Positions 46,390-58,396 of a DNA stretch of 64,000 bases are shown piece after piece. Location: NCBI GenBank assembly GCA_022457065.1, contig JAJGBQ010000002.1:1984001-2048000 (forward strand), read 5' to 3'. Origin of the DNA: Curvularia sp. ZM96. Taxonomy: Eukaryota; Ascomycota; Dothideomycetes; Pleosporales; Pleosporaceae. The number at the start of each line of letters is the position of its first letter. Position 1 is the stretch's first letter. The translations under genes and the position numbers were made by a program. Under the pieces are notes generated by a model, which saw nothing but the letters and a program-made list of their open reading frames with translations, ran no database searches and was not told the origin of the DNA.

Positions 46390-48233
46390 ACGTGTTTCAC
46401 CACCGAGTCGTCAACCTCACCAAGTCGTCAGCTCTACCACCACACCCCACCTTCACAACAACAACGCGTGATGTCTTAACAACCTAACGTACAACAAGCC
46501 TGTAGCGAAGTAGATATTTACTTAGCTATTTAAAGTCTTACTTTACACTAAATTTAGACTAAAACACGCGCTACTATCGTGTATAGTATCCCACGAACGA
46601 CAATCTAAGAGCGACGCGCTAGACGACGCCCTTGACGCGATTGTGAGGTAAACTGTAAGCGCCTAACAAAACTTGAAGAGTAGGCTATTACTAAGCGTGT
46701 AATAGTTAAGGCTAAGCGAGGACTACCCTATAGGAGAGACGACGTGCGAGATATGGCTAATAGACTACTCCGAGAGCGTGGTGGAGAGGAGGTTGGCAAG
46801 AACTAGGTTGATAGGTTTATCTAGCGCAATTCTAAGCTGCGTACGCGCTAGAGCTGTCTATACGATTACTAGCGAGCTCTCTGCGAAGACCCAGCGCTTA
46901 TTAAGGGCTAGTTTAAGCTAGTTTAGAATACGAAGGCGAAGTATAGTATCGTAGACGAAGATATCTATAACTTTAATAAAACTAGCTTTATTATAGACAA
47001 GATTTTATTACAGTTAGTTATTACGGCTATAGATAAACTAGAAAGAATAAAGAAGATCTAGCTAGGCAATCGCGAGTGGGTTACGCTAATATAAGACGTT
47101 AGCGTAACAGGCAAGCGTATTCTAGCGTTTCTTATCTTTAAAGGTAAGGTTCTAATCTCTACCTAGTTCACCGAGGATCTACCACGCGACTAGGTGATCC
47201 AAGTTAGTCCTACTAGCTGGACGAACAATAATCTAGCGCTTAACTGGCTTCGTCACTTCGATTCCTATGCGCGCCCTATAGGGACGCATAGGCTACTTAT
47301 TATTAACGGCTATAAGAGCTACTGCTTAGTAGCTTTCCAAGATCTCTACGAAGAGAAGAAGATAATCCTTCTCTGTATGCCTCTACACTCGTCGCATCTC
47401 TTACAGCCTCTTAACGTTGGCTGCTTCTCGCCATTAAAGCGCGCGTACGGCGACGCTATCTCAGCCTTAGCGCGTAACCGTATCTACTATATTAGCAAAG
47501 ACATCTTTCTACTAGCGTTTAAAGAGGCTTATAATAAGTCTATTACAATAGATAATATCTATACAGGCTTTCGAGGTGCTAGACTTATGCCACACAATTC
47601 TTACGTTATTTTATCATAGCTTAACGTCGTGCTGCGTACGCCAACTCCACCAGCGCAAGAGAGCACCGCCTGGGATCTAAAAACGCCACGCAACGCGCGC
47701 GAAATAGAGGCGCAGGCTACGCTTATTTAAAACCGCATGCAAATCTAGCAAGGGTCTCCTATAACTTCTCTTAAGAAGTAGATATAGTAGTTAAGTAAGG
47801 GAGCCTAGTAGATCGCTTATTATATAGTGTTAATATAGAAGGAAATAAGTCGCCTACGAGACGCTGTTAAAGCGTTAATAAAGCGAAAAACTCGTAAGAG
47901 GCGCTACGTAGAGGTAGAGGGGTCCTAGACAGTTAGACAGATAGCTAATTAGATAGCTAAGGTAGAAGGTGGTAGCTATAATGAGGGTGTAACACCTGCG
48001 AAGAGGGTGCGTAGTAAACGGCGCTGCGGACGTTATAGCTAAATTAGACACAACTCTCGCACCTGCTAAGTAGAATTAGAGGATATAGAGAATAGCGACG
48101 CGTCTAAATAATAATATCTTATTCTACTTAATATAAAAAGTCGTGGTAGTGTTGCGCAGTATTATTATAAAGGTGGGGTGTGGTGGTGGAGCTGACGACT
48201 CGGTGGGGTTGACGACTCGGTGGTGAAACACGT
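46390..48233 (+). mobile_element. Fot1/pogo-type DNA transposon F (1844 bp)
   Basis: TA at 46388-46389 and 48234-48235. Ends of about 60 bp are nearly perfect inverted repeats starting ACGTGTTTCACCACCGAGTC, with a 17-bp-period pair (ACCGAGTCGTCAACCTC, then ACCAAGTCGTCAGCTC). The ends are only lightly mutated, so F is younger than K, which it splits. Confidence 0.92.
46471..48111 (+). pseudogene. Transposase of element F (547 codons, RIP-stopped)
   Basis: 1641 nt from ATG to TAA, no frameshift. The open part 47194-47619 shows HSSHLLQPLNVGCFSPLKRA and FRGARLMP of the Fot1/pogo DDE domain. The second catalytic Asp is replaced: LLIINGYKSY stands where G has LLILDGHESH, and the third reads LNVGCF instead of LDVGCF; both are GAC to AAC, as RIP would cause. 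The C-terminus keeps CGRYSxIRHNSRTC. Catalytically dead. Confidence 0.85.
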
Positions 48234-48235
48234 TA

Positions 48236-51200
48236 TCTCTAATAACTAGTAGAACGAGGCTATAAACTAACTTACTAATTCTACTTAACTACTTTAATAG
48301 AAGCCTAGCGAGTTCTTCGCTAACTAGAGGGTAAGATTTATAGCCGTAATCTCTTACTATAAATTAACTAAATATAATAAAGTTAAATACGCCTAGATAT
48401 TTATATACTACTACTTAGCTAATACTACGTTACTAAGAAAGTAAAAGGACGAAACTCTAGCCTACTACCTCTAAAGCGCTTAGAAATATAAGCGAGACTA
48501 CTAGCAAGTAAACGCTCCTTCTACTCGTAATATAAGCTTGTCTTCTAGAAGTATAGTAGCCCCTACTCTTAGAGCCTACTAAGTATTCTTTACTCTTAGC
48601 GTAAAGCCTCCCGCTACTAGGGCGCGCTCTATAAACTCTTAAATTACTTATAGTTAAACTTCTACTTAGCGCGAAGAACTTATACGACTAAGACGCTACT
48701 TTAAATATAGAGGTAAGTACTAGTAGAGAGACTATAACGCGCCCTATAAGGGCAAACTCTATACCCTATTAAAGAATATTAAGATTATTACCTATCTTAC
48801 TAAAATAGACGTAGATTTTAATATTACTAAGAACGAGCTCCCTGCGCTGTATAATTAAGCGGATAGTACTATATGCTTAGAGCTTAAAGATATAGACTAG
48901 TTAGTAGATAACTAGGAATTCTATACTAATAGATCTCTATAGAACTTTTAGTAGCTTCTATATAAACTCGCGTATAGAAGCTTAATTAGTAGAAAGAACT
49001 AAAGAAAGTCTAACAAGTCTTATAGTATTATAACCTACTTAAGGACGCTACTACTTATCTATCTATTATAGCTATAGGTAAACTAATCTAAGCTCGCTAT
49101 TATATATCTATAGCCTTACTATAAACGAACTTAAACTTTATCTACCCTTAACTTAGCATTGCAAGATAAGTCTAGAGACTTAAGGACTAGTATATAGTTA
49201 ATATACTTAGGGATATAAGAGCTAGTGCGAGTTTTATTAACCAAAGCTAGATAAAATTTCTTAGCCTCTCTACTATATAAATAGAAAATACTATTTATCT
49301 CTCTCTAGCTAATAGAGGAGAGGTAGGCTAGCTAACTAAAGTTATTCTTTTCTTAATATAGTATAGTAGCTATACGAGCTCTAAGATTTACTACGTTACT
49401 AATTTAGATAAATTTAAGATAATCTTAGATATAATCTAGTTTGACGTCTACTAGCCTATAATATACTTTGGATCTAAGAGATTAATATACTTCTAGTTAC
49501 CTAAGTACTGCACTTCCTATTTAACCTATAGGTTACCTAAAATGGTGTATAGTAATAAAGCTCTAGATAGCGAGACTTAGAAGCCTATCTTAAATAGATA
49601 CATTTTCTTAGTTAGCGCGTACACTATATACTAGAACTCTTTTAAGTACTCTAAGGAGCTTGTCTAGTTAGAACCCTGCTATTTTAAATAAATAGATAAA
49701 CCGCCTAACTAAGACTTCTCCGTATAAAGCCTTTAGGACTATATAGCTAGTTTAGCAGCGTTAACTACGCAAGCTAATTTTAAAAAATATATAGATAAGC
49801 TAGAATAAGTACTTATAACTAATAAAGAGCTCTAGTCTCTACTCCCTAAATAGGTATACTATTAGTATAAGAAGGCGTTTAGCTAGAAAAGGGCTAACGA
49901 GCTACCTCTACGCCGTCTAATAGTTAATTATACTATTAATCTTAAGCCTAACGCTATACCTCTACGCCTATATATTTATAGACTATCTTATACTAAAATA
50001 GAAGCTATTAAAGTATATATTAACGAGATAATATCTAAGGGTTTTATCTAGCTAAGTACGTCTTCTTACGCGTTACTAGTGCTAGTAGCCTAAAAGCCTG
50101 GTAGAGGTTTGCGCATATATATAGACTATCGAGCGCTTAACTAGATTACTATTAAGAACTGTAACGCTCTACCTATTATTAAAGAAACTTTAGCCTAAAT
50201 GTCTAAGATTAAAGTAATATCGCTCGTTAACGTAGTAGCTACTTTTAATACTATCTATATTAGGAAATGTAATAAGCAGAAAATAGCCTTTCTTATAAGG
50301 TATAGTCTATACGAATATAACGTTATACTATTTAGCCTATATAATACTTCTAGTATATTTTAAATCTTTTTTAATAAAACCTTACGCGAGTATCTTAACG
50401 ATTTTTATACCGTGTACCTTAACGATATCCTAATCTTTAGTAAAAATAAGAAATACTATGAACAGCACGTATCTATCGTAATTAATAAGTTATATAACGC
50501 TAGCCTATACCTTAATCTAAAGAAATACTTGTTTAAAGTTAAAAGAGTAAAGTATCTAGAACTTATATTAACTATAGAAGGGATTAAAATAGACCTAGAT
50601 AAGATTAAAGCTATATAAAAATAGTAGCTACCTTGCAACGTTAAGAACGTATAAGCCTTTCTAGGGTTCACGAACTTCTATCGCTAATTTATATAGAGCT
50701 TCTCTTACCTATTAAAACTACTAACTAAGCTTACTAAGAATAGTAGTTATAAGCAATTCCCTCTCGCACCTAATAGTACTATAGCTATTATATTTAATAA
50801 GATAAAGACCGCGTTCGCGTTAGGAGAGGGCTACCTACTCGTCTACTTCGACCCTAATAGAGAAACATAGTTAGAGATAGACGCGTTAGACTTTGTTACT
50901 ACTACTATCCTTTTATAAAAGCATAACGACGTCTTTCGTCTAGTCGCTTTCCTCTTTTATAAGATATCGCCTATAGAATATAATTACGAGATATACGATA
51001 GAGAACTTCTCGCGATCGTCTAGGCCTTTAAGAAATAGCGATTTAAACTAGTAGGAACTAAGGATCTAGTCAAGATCCTTAGCGATTATTAAGCCCTATA
51101 AACGTTTATAGCTACTAAGAGTCTAAATAGACGATAGATAAGATAGGCTAAGTTCCTCTCTAAATTCAACTTTAAAATTATATATTATCCTAGAAAATAA

Positions 51201-53580
51201 GAAGTAAAACCTGACTCTCTTACTTAATAGTCTTAGAATCTATCTTAGAACGCGGACGACGTCTAACGATAATACTAATAGTAGGTAATACTTAAGCCTT
51301 ATAACGTTAACCCCGCGTTAATAGTAGCTATACTTATAACAAGTCTAGACTATGGCGCCCGTTATACTATTGATTTAGTACGTAATAGGCTTATCTCTTT
51401 AAGTAATAACTTAGTTAATATAGTTAGAAGGATATACCTTATAAGTAAACTTAACGACGTTACTAAAGCTTACGTTATACACTCTCTCGCTATATAGATA
51501 GCTAGAGTAGATTAAAACTAAGCTATTACTCTACTACTTAACTCCGCGAGTACTAATAATATACTTAATATAATTAAATAGAATTATAAATATAACCTAG
51601 ACCTATAGGTAATTATATAGGCGGTAAAGAAAGGACGAGCTAGACTACTAAAGAGCATGTTAAAGAAGGGCCTCTATTTAGAGCTAGAGGACTACGCTCT
51701 ACACGGCGATTTTCTATACGTTAGAGGTAAAGTCTACGTCTCTATTAGTGCCCGCGTAGTAGTTATATCTTATATATATAATAACATATATAGGGGCTAT
51801 AGAAGGAAACACGAAAGCCACGCCAAGATCTTCTTATAGTACTACTAGCTAAATATAATATTAGATATCGCTACCTTCGTTAAAGCCTGTCTTATCTACT
51901 AGCGCGCGAGATCTTATAAAATAGAAAAACATAGCCTACTATATCTACTATCTATACCTAAGCGATATTAGAATTCTATTAGCATAGACTATATTACGCA
52001 TCTTCTACTATGTACTAATAATAGTCGAACCTACGAAAATATACTAGTTATTATTAATTACTTTAGTAAGAAGAAGAAATTTATTCTAGTAGTAGATCTC
52101 TACGTAGACACACTCGTACGAGCCTTTATAAAGTACGTATAGAGAGAGGAGGAGTTTCTACGCACTATTATGTCTAATCGCGGTATCTAGTTCGTCTTAT
52201 ACTTCTAGATAAGACTATACTAATAACTAGAAGTTAAGCCTAAACTATTAATAGCTTACTACCTAGAGATAGATAGTTAAATAGAGAACGCTAACGCCTA
52301 GCTTAAGTAGTATCTACAAGCGTTTATTAACTATAAATAAGATAACTAGATATACTTTCTACCTATAGCTAAATTCGTTACTAACTCTATAGTTAACGCT
52401 AGTACTAGGATTAGCGTATACTTAGCTACTAAAGAATATAAGCTATAATTAGGTATTAAACTAGCTCTACTAATTAAAGATATCCCCGCGCCGGCCTAAG
52501 CTAACTGTGTCTAAGTAGACTAACTAGTATAACGACTATAGGATATATAGAAGGTAATGCGCAAATAATTATTATAGGCATAGGCGAAATAACTAGAATA
52601 CGCTAACGCTAACTAACTACCTGCTCTAGTCTTTAAGCCTAGTAACTAGATAATAATTACCTTCTATAACTACCTAACTACACGACCGAACTAATCTCTT
52701 CACTATAAGAATCGTAGACCTTTTATAGTTATTAGGGCTATTAATAATATAGTATATAGAATTAATATACCTAGTAGATCTAGAATATACTATGTCTTTT
52801 ATCTATAGCTACTTTACCCCGTTGTAAGCCTAATACTAGAATAAACTATTAATACTAAAAAATAATCTAAAATCGCAAACCTAGAAATTAACGACGATAC
52901 TAAATACGAGGTTAAAGCTATCCTTAACGCGCAAATAAACAAGAACTAAAAGGACCTACACCTATAGAATTAGAAAAGTTTATTATAATACCTAGTTAAA
53001 TAGAAGAACTATTCTAATAGACTAGATAACTTATTATAGGAACTATAGAAGTACTTACTTATATTACCTACACTTATTAACGACTTCTATAAACTCTACC
53101 TAAATAAACTACTAATATATAAGAAGTTTACGTTATTAGCTAGTAAATAGAGCTATCTCGTAATATAATTACTAAAGCTCGTCATACCTTATCTATTATC
53201 TCGAGTTACGTAAATAGTTTCTTAGTAAGTACTTACGTTATATCTTAATGCTACTAATTATATAGTATAAGAAGAGTACTACTACTAAGCTTCTTACTAG
53301 TAACGCGACTAGTATAGATATAGCAGCCTAGTAACTACCTATAATACCTATAGTAATAAGCTATTACGACTAACGTTGGCGGGGATTATAGGTGTGCTAG
53401 CTAGATAGAGATCTTAGTTACGCTCGTCTAGCTAGGCTTATAATTATGCTTGCTAACTAATAGTTAAGTATAACTTATACCACGCTATCTTTAATAGAAC
53501 ACTTTACGAAGTATATAGTATTACGTACTAATATCTATAAGTTAGATAGAATATATAAAAGTAATAAAACTGCTTTTCTT
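48236..53580 (+). pseudogene. Gag-Pol of K after transposon F
   Basis: Gag zinc knuckle near 48690-48730 (RYFKYRGKYxxRDY, Cys to Tyr). Reverse transcriptase about 50.0-50.65 kb, including IDYRALN and an open piece with YLNDILIFSKNKKYYEQHV (Asp to Asn in the YxDD-type motif, again RIP-like). Integrase 51.84-52.5 kb (SIDYITHLL). Chromodomain remnant about 52.9-53.06 kb (LVKxKNYSNRLDNL). Non-functional. Confidence 0.75.
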
Positions 53581-53591
53581 AGAAGGGGGGG

Positions 53592-53826
53592 TAGTATAAT
53601 AGGACGACACAAGTAAATAAAACTAAATAGTATTATAGACTAGAATTAAACTTACAATCTCGCTGATTCTTGCTTATCTCTAAGCGGGGTGGCTAGTACG
53701 GGAATACTAAAGTCCCTACCGCTACTATAGATAGACGCCCCACGCAGTATCTTAATAGTAGAAGCAAGTCAACCGTTACTTTTTAATTCACTAGACTCGT
53801 GCCTTCACATATAAAAAGCGCTATAA
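53592..53826 (+). repeat. Truncated 3' LTR (U3) of K
   Basis: Begins TAGTATAATAGGACGACAC right after the polypurine run and includes a TATA-like CATATAAAAAGCGC near 53810. It stops at the join with E2 (GTGTAACTAGC), so only the promoter-side part is left. Confidence 0.55.
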
Positions 53827-55505
53827 CAGAGTGTAACTAGCTATGTTAGTAAATATATCTTAGTAATAAGTATAATAAGTACTAAAACGCTAAAGAATAT
53901 TATAGCTACGTAGAACTATATTTCTTTTAAGACTAGTAATATAAAAACGCGGCCTTTTTAGAGAAATTAACTTAGTAAACTCTCTAGAATTAATTAAGCT
54001 TATAGTAAAGCTGAATAGAATATAGATATAAGTACTGGTAGATTTAAGAGTATAAAATATTCTTATTTAACATACATAGCTAGAAATATAGAAGTTTTTA
54101 TAGCTATAAAAATAATATTCCTACTTACTATATATTACTACTAGTAAGTTAATACTGAAAAGAAATAAAATAATATACGAGATTTAATAAGTAACGCTTA
54201 GTATCTAGAAGTATAAGAAGAAAATTAATCTAAACGTTCTTAAACTAGCTATTATTAATATGATATAAGAACTTCTGCAGCTATAGAAATATAACTTATA
54301 AATTAGCTAGAAGTTAAAGATATTTTAATTTAAGTACTATAGACTAGACGTAACTATAAGCTAGCTTAGATATTAGTAGAGTTTAATAGTAGAAAATAGT
54401 AATATTACTAATTAGTATAATAATATAAAAGGAGAAGCGTACTTAAAAAATAGTTTTCTTAATATGAAGCTAAAGCCTAGTAGATACTAATACTAGGCTA
54501 TTATATTACGAACCTAGAAGTAATTATAATAAAAGCGTAACTCTAGAGATTCTTAAATAATATAAAAGATTTGAACATCTATTTTAGAAAGTAGTAGATA
54601 AATAAGTATTACTAAAGTATTAACTCTAGAGCTATAAGATAGTCTAATAGAAAAGAAAGTAACTAACTTTTAGCTCTATTTATTAGTAATCAGAATAAGA
54701 ACTTATAGTACTATAAAAGTGTATAGATAAGTTATTAGCTAAAGGCTATATATAACTATTAATATTTCTAGTAGAATATCTAGTTATATTTAGACTAGAA
54801 AGAATAGAATAGATTAACTATACGTTGACTATAGAAAACTATATAATATTATAGTTGAGAATTAATATATACTACTAAATATTAAAGAACTATAGAATTA
54901 ATTATCTTAAGTAAAGATCTTTATAGTAGTAGATCTTAGAGATAGATACTTATATATTAGAATTAAGAAAAGTAAAAAAGAAAAAATAGTTTTTTAAACT
55001 TAATAAAGATACTATTAATATATAGTTATACTATTTAGACTTATAAACGTCTTAGCTATATTTTAAGTACTTATTAATAGTATACTTAGATCTTATTTAG
55101 ATATATGTATTATTATTTATCTAGATAATATTCTAATTTACTTAGAGAATAAGAAAAACTATACTAAACACGCTATAAAAGTACTTTAAGCTCTTAATAA
55201 TTATAGTCTTTAACTTAAGCTAAAAATATATATATTTTATAAGACTAAGGTTAACTTGTTAAGCTACGTAGTAAGACCTATAGAGTATAAATTAATAAAG
55301 AAAAGATTAAAGTTATTAATAACTATATAATACTAAAAAATATCATAGATATTGAATTATTTCTTATATTTATAAACTTTAACTAAGAATTTATTAAAGA
55401 CTATTCTAAGATTATAATACTAATAATACGACTTACGCGAAAAGATACTTTATAAAACTAGAATAAAAACACTAATAATGTCTTTAAGATACTTAAAAAA
55501 GTATA

Positions 55506-57366
55506 ACGTGTTGGATAAGCGAGTCGCGCAGGCAAGCGAGTCGCGCACCTCACCAACTTTCTTACCCTATCATACTTGCCTCTATTATGGCTCCACGCCA
55601 CGCTACTCAATTACTCTCAAATGAATCAGATATTCAGCTTGCTATACAGTCTCTTAATTCCAATTAAATTCAAACAGGCTGGCGCGCAGCTTTAATCTTT
55701 AACGTGCCTAAATTAACATTACGTGATTGACGCGCTAGGAAGCGCGCCAGACGCGATTGCTAGCCTAACTCAAAGACGCTTACTAAGCTAGAAGAGTAGG
55801 TGATAGTTAATTATATACTTAATCTAGATTAGCGTGGATTTGCGCCTACCTACGCTGCCGTGCGCGATATGGCTGATAAGCTGCTGGCTGCGCGCGGCGC
55901 TGGCCAGGTTGGGCAGAAGTGGCCAGCTAACTTTGTCAAGCGTACAGACAGTCTTACGACGCGTTTTAATCGGGCGTACGATAGGCAGAGAGCTCTATGT
56001 GAAGATCTAGTCTTAATTAAGAGCTGGTTTGAGCTTGTAGAGCAGACAAAGGCCAAGTACGGCATCTGTGACGAGGACGTCTACAACTTTGACGAAGCTG
56101 GCTTCTCAATAGGCAAGATTACTACTTAGCTTGTTATTACAGCGTTAGAAAGAAGAGCTCGACTAAAGGCTATCTAGCCAGGTGGTCGTGAGTGGGTGAC
56201 GTTCATCGCTGGGATTAACGCAGCTGGCTGGTCTATCCTACTGTTTCTGATCTTTACTGGCAAGTATCACCTATCTGCCTGGTACGAGGAGGCAGAGATC
56301 CCACGCGACTGGGCGATCGCAGTCAGCGACAACGGCTGGACGACTAACGAGCTAGGAGTGGAATGGCTGAAGCACTTTATTAAGCATACAGAGGGTAAAG
56401 TTGTTGGGGCACGCCGGCTGCTTATTCTTGACGGCCATGAGAGCCACTAGTTACTTGAGTTCCAAGAGCTCTGCAAGGAGAACAATATCTACACGCTCTG
56501 TATGCCGCCTCACTCGTCTCACCTGCTCCAGCCTCTTGACGTTGGCTGCTTCTCGCCATTAAAGCGCGCGTATAGTCGTGAGGTGGAGAGTCTGATACGC
56601 AACCATATCAACCACATCACCAAGCTCGAGTTTCTACCAGCGTTTAAGACAGCGTTCGATCGATCCTTCACGGCAGCCAATATCTACTTAGCTTTTCGAG
56701 GCGCAGGCCTTGTTCCTCTCTAGCTAGAGGCTGTTTTATCAAAGCTTGACGTACAGCTACGTACGCCAACTACGCCAGCTCTACCCACTCTCGCAGAAGC
56801 TCTCTGGCAGGCCTGTACACCAAGCAACGTACGCGAGCTTGAAGCTCAATTAACACTAATAACTAATCGCGTTCGACAGCATAAAAGCTTATCACTAGCG
56901 TCAATTATTGCAGCGATTGGCTAGCTTAAGAAGGGGGCAGAGATAATGATGCTCTCAGCTAAGCTAATGCGCGATCGAATCGCTAGCCTTGAAAAGGCTA
57001 ATGAGGCAGCTACAAAGCGTAGACAGCGTAAAAAGAAGCGGATACAGAAGCGAGGAGTCCTTACAAAGGGAGCTGGAGAGGATCTACTCGCTCAACGCGA
57101 GGCTGATCAGCAGATTGCTCATGAAGAGCGTCAAGGAGGAGAGCGATCAGGTGTCAGCCGCCGGGCTCTGACGCGCTGTAGTAGATGCAAAGAGACTGGC
57201 CATAACTCGCGTACATGTAAGAAAGATACTATATTGACTAACTAATCTATTGTACTAATATATATTAAGATAGTTGTATTGTGGTGGAGCTATACGCTGA
57301 TAGAGGTGCGCAGGTTTGGTAGGGTGCGCGACTCGCTTGCCTGCGCGACTCGCTTATCCAACACGT
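55506..57366 (+). mobile_element. Fot1/pogo-type DNA transposon G (1861 bp), best-preserved copy
   Basis: TA at 55504-55505 and 57367-57368. Ends start ACGTGTTGGATAAGCGAGTC and hold AAGCGAGTCGCGCA twice with 17 bp period; left and right ends differ at one or two positions only. Little RIP, so it is the youngest or least exposed of the set. Confidence 0.95.
55587..57245 (+). pseudogene. Transposase of element G (553 codons, ten RIP stops)
   Basis: One continuous frame of 1659 nt; all open pieces (55860, 56196, 56502, 56946) are in phase. Ten in-frame stops, mostly TAG, each explained by one C-to-T change (CAG, CAA or CGA). The DDE triad is still readable: NFDEAGF, LLILDGHESH and LQPLDVGCFSPLKRAY. 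The N-terminal part is basic and DNA-binding-like. The C-terminus has a Lys/Arg-rich coiled region and CSRCKETGHNSRTC, a CCHC zinc knuckle. As it stands it cannot make a full protein. Confidence 0.9.
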
Positions 57367-57494
57367 TATATTATACTACTATACTTTAAAATATCTATTT
57401 TAGAAGTACTACTAAAACTTAAAACTAACGTATTAGACTTAGTCTTAGAATACTACGCTAGTATCTATATTAATAGTAAATAGTACTTAATTAT

Positions 57495-57932
57495 TTGTAA
57501 TTAGTTTGGTATTTTTCTACTCTAAGCTTATCTCTAAACTACGCCTACTAACCTAGCCAAGGTTTACACTAAATCTATTTAAAAGCTATAGGGGCAACCT
57601 TTTTAGATAGAGGTGTAGAGGGGATTAATTATTCTAATAGAAATAGGAAGCTTCTTTAGCACTAAACCTAAAACTACCTAGATCCTCTATAGTTTTAAAT
57701 TTTAAGAAAACTTTAAAGAAAATTCATTATCTTAGATCTACTTGTCTCTATAATTAAAGAAAGTTTCTTCGTTAAAAAGCCTAAGCTTAATTTTACTATT
57801 TTTAGTCTAGCTAGACCTTCTTTCTATACTTTTTCTTGAGAGAGTGAAGGGATTCGAACCCTTTGCCTAGTAGCAAGACTAGCCGTGATGTAGGACAAAG
57901 ATTAGGGTATTAAATCCCTACACTATCACTCC
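57495..57932 (-). mobile_element. SINE-like tRNA-headed retroposon (438 bp)
   Basis: Inserted in the RT/RNase H region of E2. Read on the minus strand it begins exactly at the target duplication with GGAGTGATAGTGTAGGG, a tRNA-like head of about 91 nt. A matching acceptor strand (CACTCT), a T-arm AAGGG-TTCGAAT-CCCTT and a hairpin CTAGT...ACTAG follow. The remaining 345 bp is an unrelated body ending ACTAATTACAA, without coding frame. It keeps CA and TG words and looks little affected by RIP, unlike its surroundings. Size, head, orientation and 14 bp duplication fit a SINE mobilised by LINE machinery. Confidence 0.75.
57850..57925 (-). promoter_or_regulatory. Internal Pol III promoter of the SINE-like element
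   Basis: The B box GGTTCGAATCC (57860-57850, minus strand) fits the consensus GGTTCGANTCC perfectly. An A-box-like TAGTGTAGGGA (57925-57915) fits TRGYNNARNNG except the last base. The spacing, 65 nt start to start, is longer than in an ordinary tRNA. Confidence 0.7.
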
Positions 57933-58396
57933 TAGTACTTAATTATATACTACTTAAGAAAGTTTTTAGAACTAGAAAAATAATATAATATATATTATAA
58001 AGAACTACTTATAATAGTTATATATATAAAATACTAGAGAGTATACGTAGAAAGCTACTTAGAACTTACTATTTATATAAATTATAAGAACTTAGTATAA
58101 TTTACTACTACTAAATCTGTTAATTAACGTTAAACCTAAAAGACTAAGCTACTAGAAAAATATAAATTTAAGATTATATATACGCTAGAAAAAGAAAATA
58201 GTAAAGTAGACGCTCTTAGCTAATAACTAGATATTATAGAAACTAAGGAAACTATTAATACCGCGATACTTAAGTAAAATAAAGATTTTACTCTAGAACT
58301 AGTAAGAACTATTAATAGAATACTTAAAATTAGAAATAATATACTTAAAGACTAGTAAGAAGAAATTATTTAATGATACTATAATCACTTAGTATA

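Larger units (their letters stand above)
44537..53826 (+). mobile_element. Gypsy LTR retrotransposon K, interrupted by transposon F
   Basis: Second chromodomain-type Gypsy element, 5' end lost at the E1 LTR. Gag-like sequence covers 44.55-46.39 kb, is split by F, and continues from 48.24 kb. Reverse transcriptase, integrase and chromodomain follow, then a polypurine run (AGAAGGGGGGG, 53581-53591) and an LTR start. It differs from E1 in sequence throughout. Heavily RIP-mutated. Confidence 0.75.
57481..57946. repeat. Target-site duplication pair around the SINE-like insert
   Basis: TAGTACTTAATTAT occurs exactly at 57481-57494 and 57933-57946. The undisturbed site in E1 (TAGTACCTAATAGCAT near 41714) has one copy, so this is a 14 bp duplication made on insertion. 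Confidence 0.9.

Noticed and set aside
50456..50671. 71 aa minus-strand frame in K
   Set aside because: Shadow of the reverse transcriptase piece 50412-50618.
57842..57932. Functional class II tRNA gene
   Set aside because: Acceptor and T-arm are good, but no proper anticodon arm could be folded and A-to-B box spacing is too long; it sits at the end of a duplicated insert, so a SINE head fits better.
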